64,000 nt of DNA from NCBI GenBank assembly GCA_004102785.1, contig SCEJ01000009.1:1-64000 (forward strand), given 5' to 3'. The translations under genes were made by a program, and so were the position numbers. This document shows positions 63,885 through 64,000 of the stretch, in pieces. Position 1 is the stretch's first letter, and each line of letters opens with the position of its first letter. The notes under the pieces are model-generated. The model saw nothing but the letters and a program-made list of their open reading frames with translations. It was not told the DNA's origin and searched no databases. Origin of the DNA: Muribaculaceae bacterium Isolate-013 (NCI). GTDB lineage: Bacteria; Bacteroidota; Bacteroidia; Bacteroidales; Muribaculaceae.

Positions 63885-64000
63885 TCAAAATTCTATCATC
63901 TCGGCAATGGGTGTCTGACATTGTAGCCATTCCTTCACGCACTCCATATTATACTCGCTCGTGATGACTGCCGTATGGCTGTCGGTGGCGGTGAAGCGTG
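63885..64000 (-). CDS. 3' end of a leftward gene cut by the window edge
   Basis: Reading leftwards from the edge, an open frame of 37 codons (HTAVITSEYNMECVKEWLQC, ending IAEMIEF) stops at 63887-63885. It belongs to the same run of small leftward ICE genes. A perfect 10-bp hairpin (63857-63866 with 63871-63880) lies between it and the next gene. Product unknown. Confidence 0.6.
   Translation of the reverse strand, partial: RFTATDSHTAVITSEYNMECVKEWLQCQTPIAEMIEF

Larger units (their letters stand above)
1..64000. mobile_element. Internal segment of a CTnDOT-family conjugative transposon (ICE)
   Basis: The whole window reads as one integrative conjugative element: topB and ICE accessory genes, rteA/rteB/rteC regulators, mobABC, traA to traQ in the CTnDOT order, then further small ICE genes. 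Backbone genes are G+C-rich and compact; cargo (13-29.5 kb, 33.1-34.1 kb, 61.1-63.1 kb) is clearly richer in A+T, which suggests separate acquisitions. No integrase, exc genes or att sites are visible, so both ends lie outside the window. The assignment rests on gene content and order. Confidence 0.9.

Noticed and set aside
1-64000. CRISPR arrays, tRNA or rRNA genes
   Set aside because: No regularly spaced repeat array and no tRNA- or rRNA-like sequence was recognised on reading.

Overview
The window is an internal stretch of a Bacteroidales integrative conjugative element of the CTnDOT family. The grounds are a complete traA-traQ transfer operon in the canonical order, a mobA-mobB-mobC operon, the regulators rteA, rteB and rteC, an ICE-type topoisomerase III, and promoters with the Bacteroides -7 box TAnnTTTG. 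Neither end of the element, no integrase or excision genes, no rRNA or tRNA and no CRISPR array is seen. Coordinates of CDS include the stop codon.

Layout. (1) 1-10.3 kb: DUF3945/DUF4099 protein, topB, a DUF1896 protein and a 1,949-residue methylase-helicase fusion. (2) 10.36-13.0 kb: a complete IS21-family element with a 5-bp target duplication. (3) 13.0-29.5 kb: a cargo island of lower G+C, made of small operons, each with its own regulator: an orphan BlaI operon (DinB-like, zinc ribbon, VOC, inositol-monophosphatase-like, UDG-like, zinc ribbon-PNPOx fusion), AraC and TetR units with an EFR1-type ferredoxin-flavodoxin, a VOC gene, a MATE exporter with AraC and Crp regulators and a condensation-fold acyltransferase, and a BlaI-BlaR1 operon. 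(4) 29.5-35.7 kb: rteA and rteB (apparently the distal genes of the BlaI-BlaR1 operon, where tetQ would be expected), a RES-domain cassette bounded by a duplication of the rteB 3' end, a long nested RNA hairpin with a terminator before a RibD-like gene, and rteC. (5) 35.7-39.9 kb: the mob operon, read leftwards, and the probable oriT. (6) 40.1-61.1 kb: the tra operon, in which traE, traG and traI are each interrupted by a complete group II intron. (7) 61.1-63.2 kb: an A+T-rich two-gene CBASS defence cassette, a CD-NTase and a TIR-STING effector, between two terminators. (8) 63.2-64 kb: small leftward ICE genes, the last one cut by the window edge.

How it may work together: signals reach RteA/RteB, which switch on rteC and from there excision and transfer in CTnDOT. 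Here rteAB lie in an operon with BlaI operators and a BlaR1-like sensor, so the trigger for transfer may differ from tetracycline. Transfer also needs removal of three introns from the tra transcript. The cargo offers stress or detoxification functions and phage defence. The most notable points are the STING-CBASS cassette, the three introns in transfer genes, the BlaI/BlaR1-rteAB linkage, a shared motif exactly 39 nt before the -7 box of three cargo promoters, the RES cassette insertion and the 123-nt hairpin leader.
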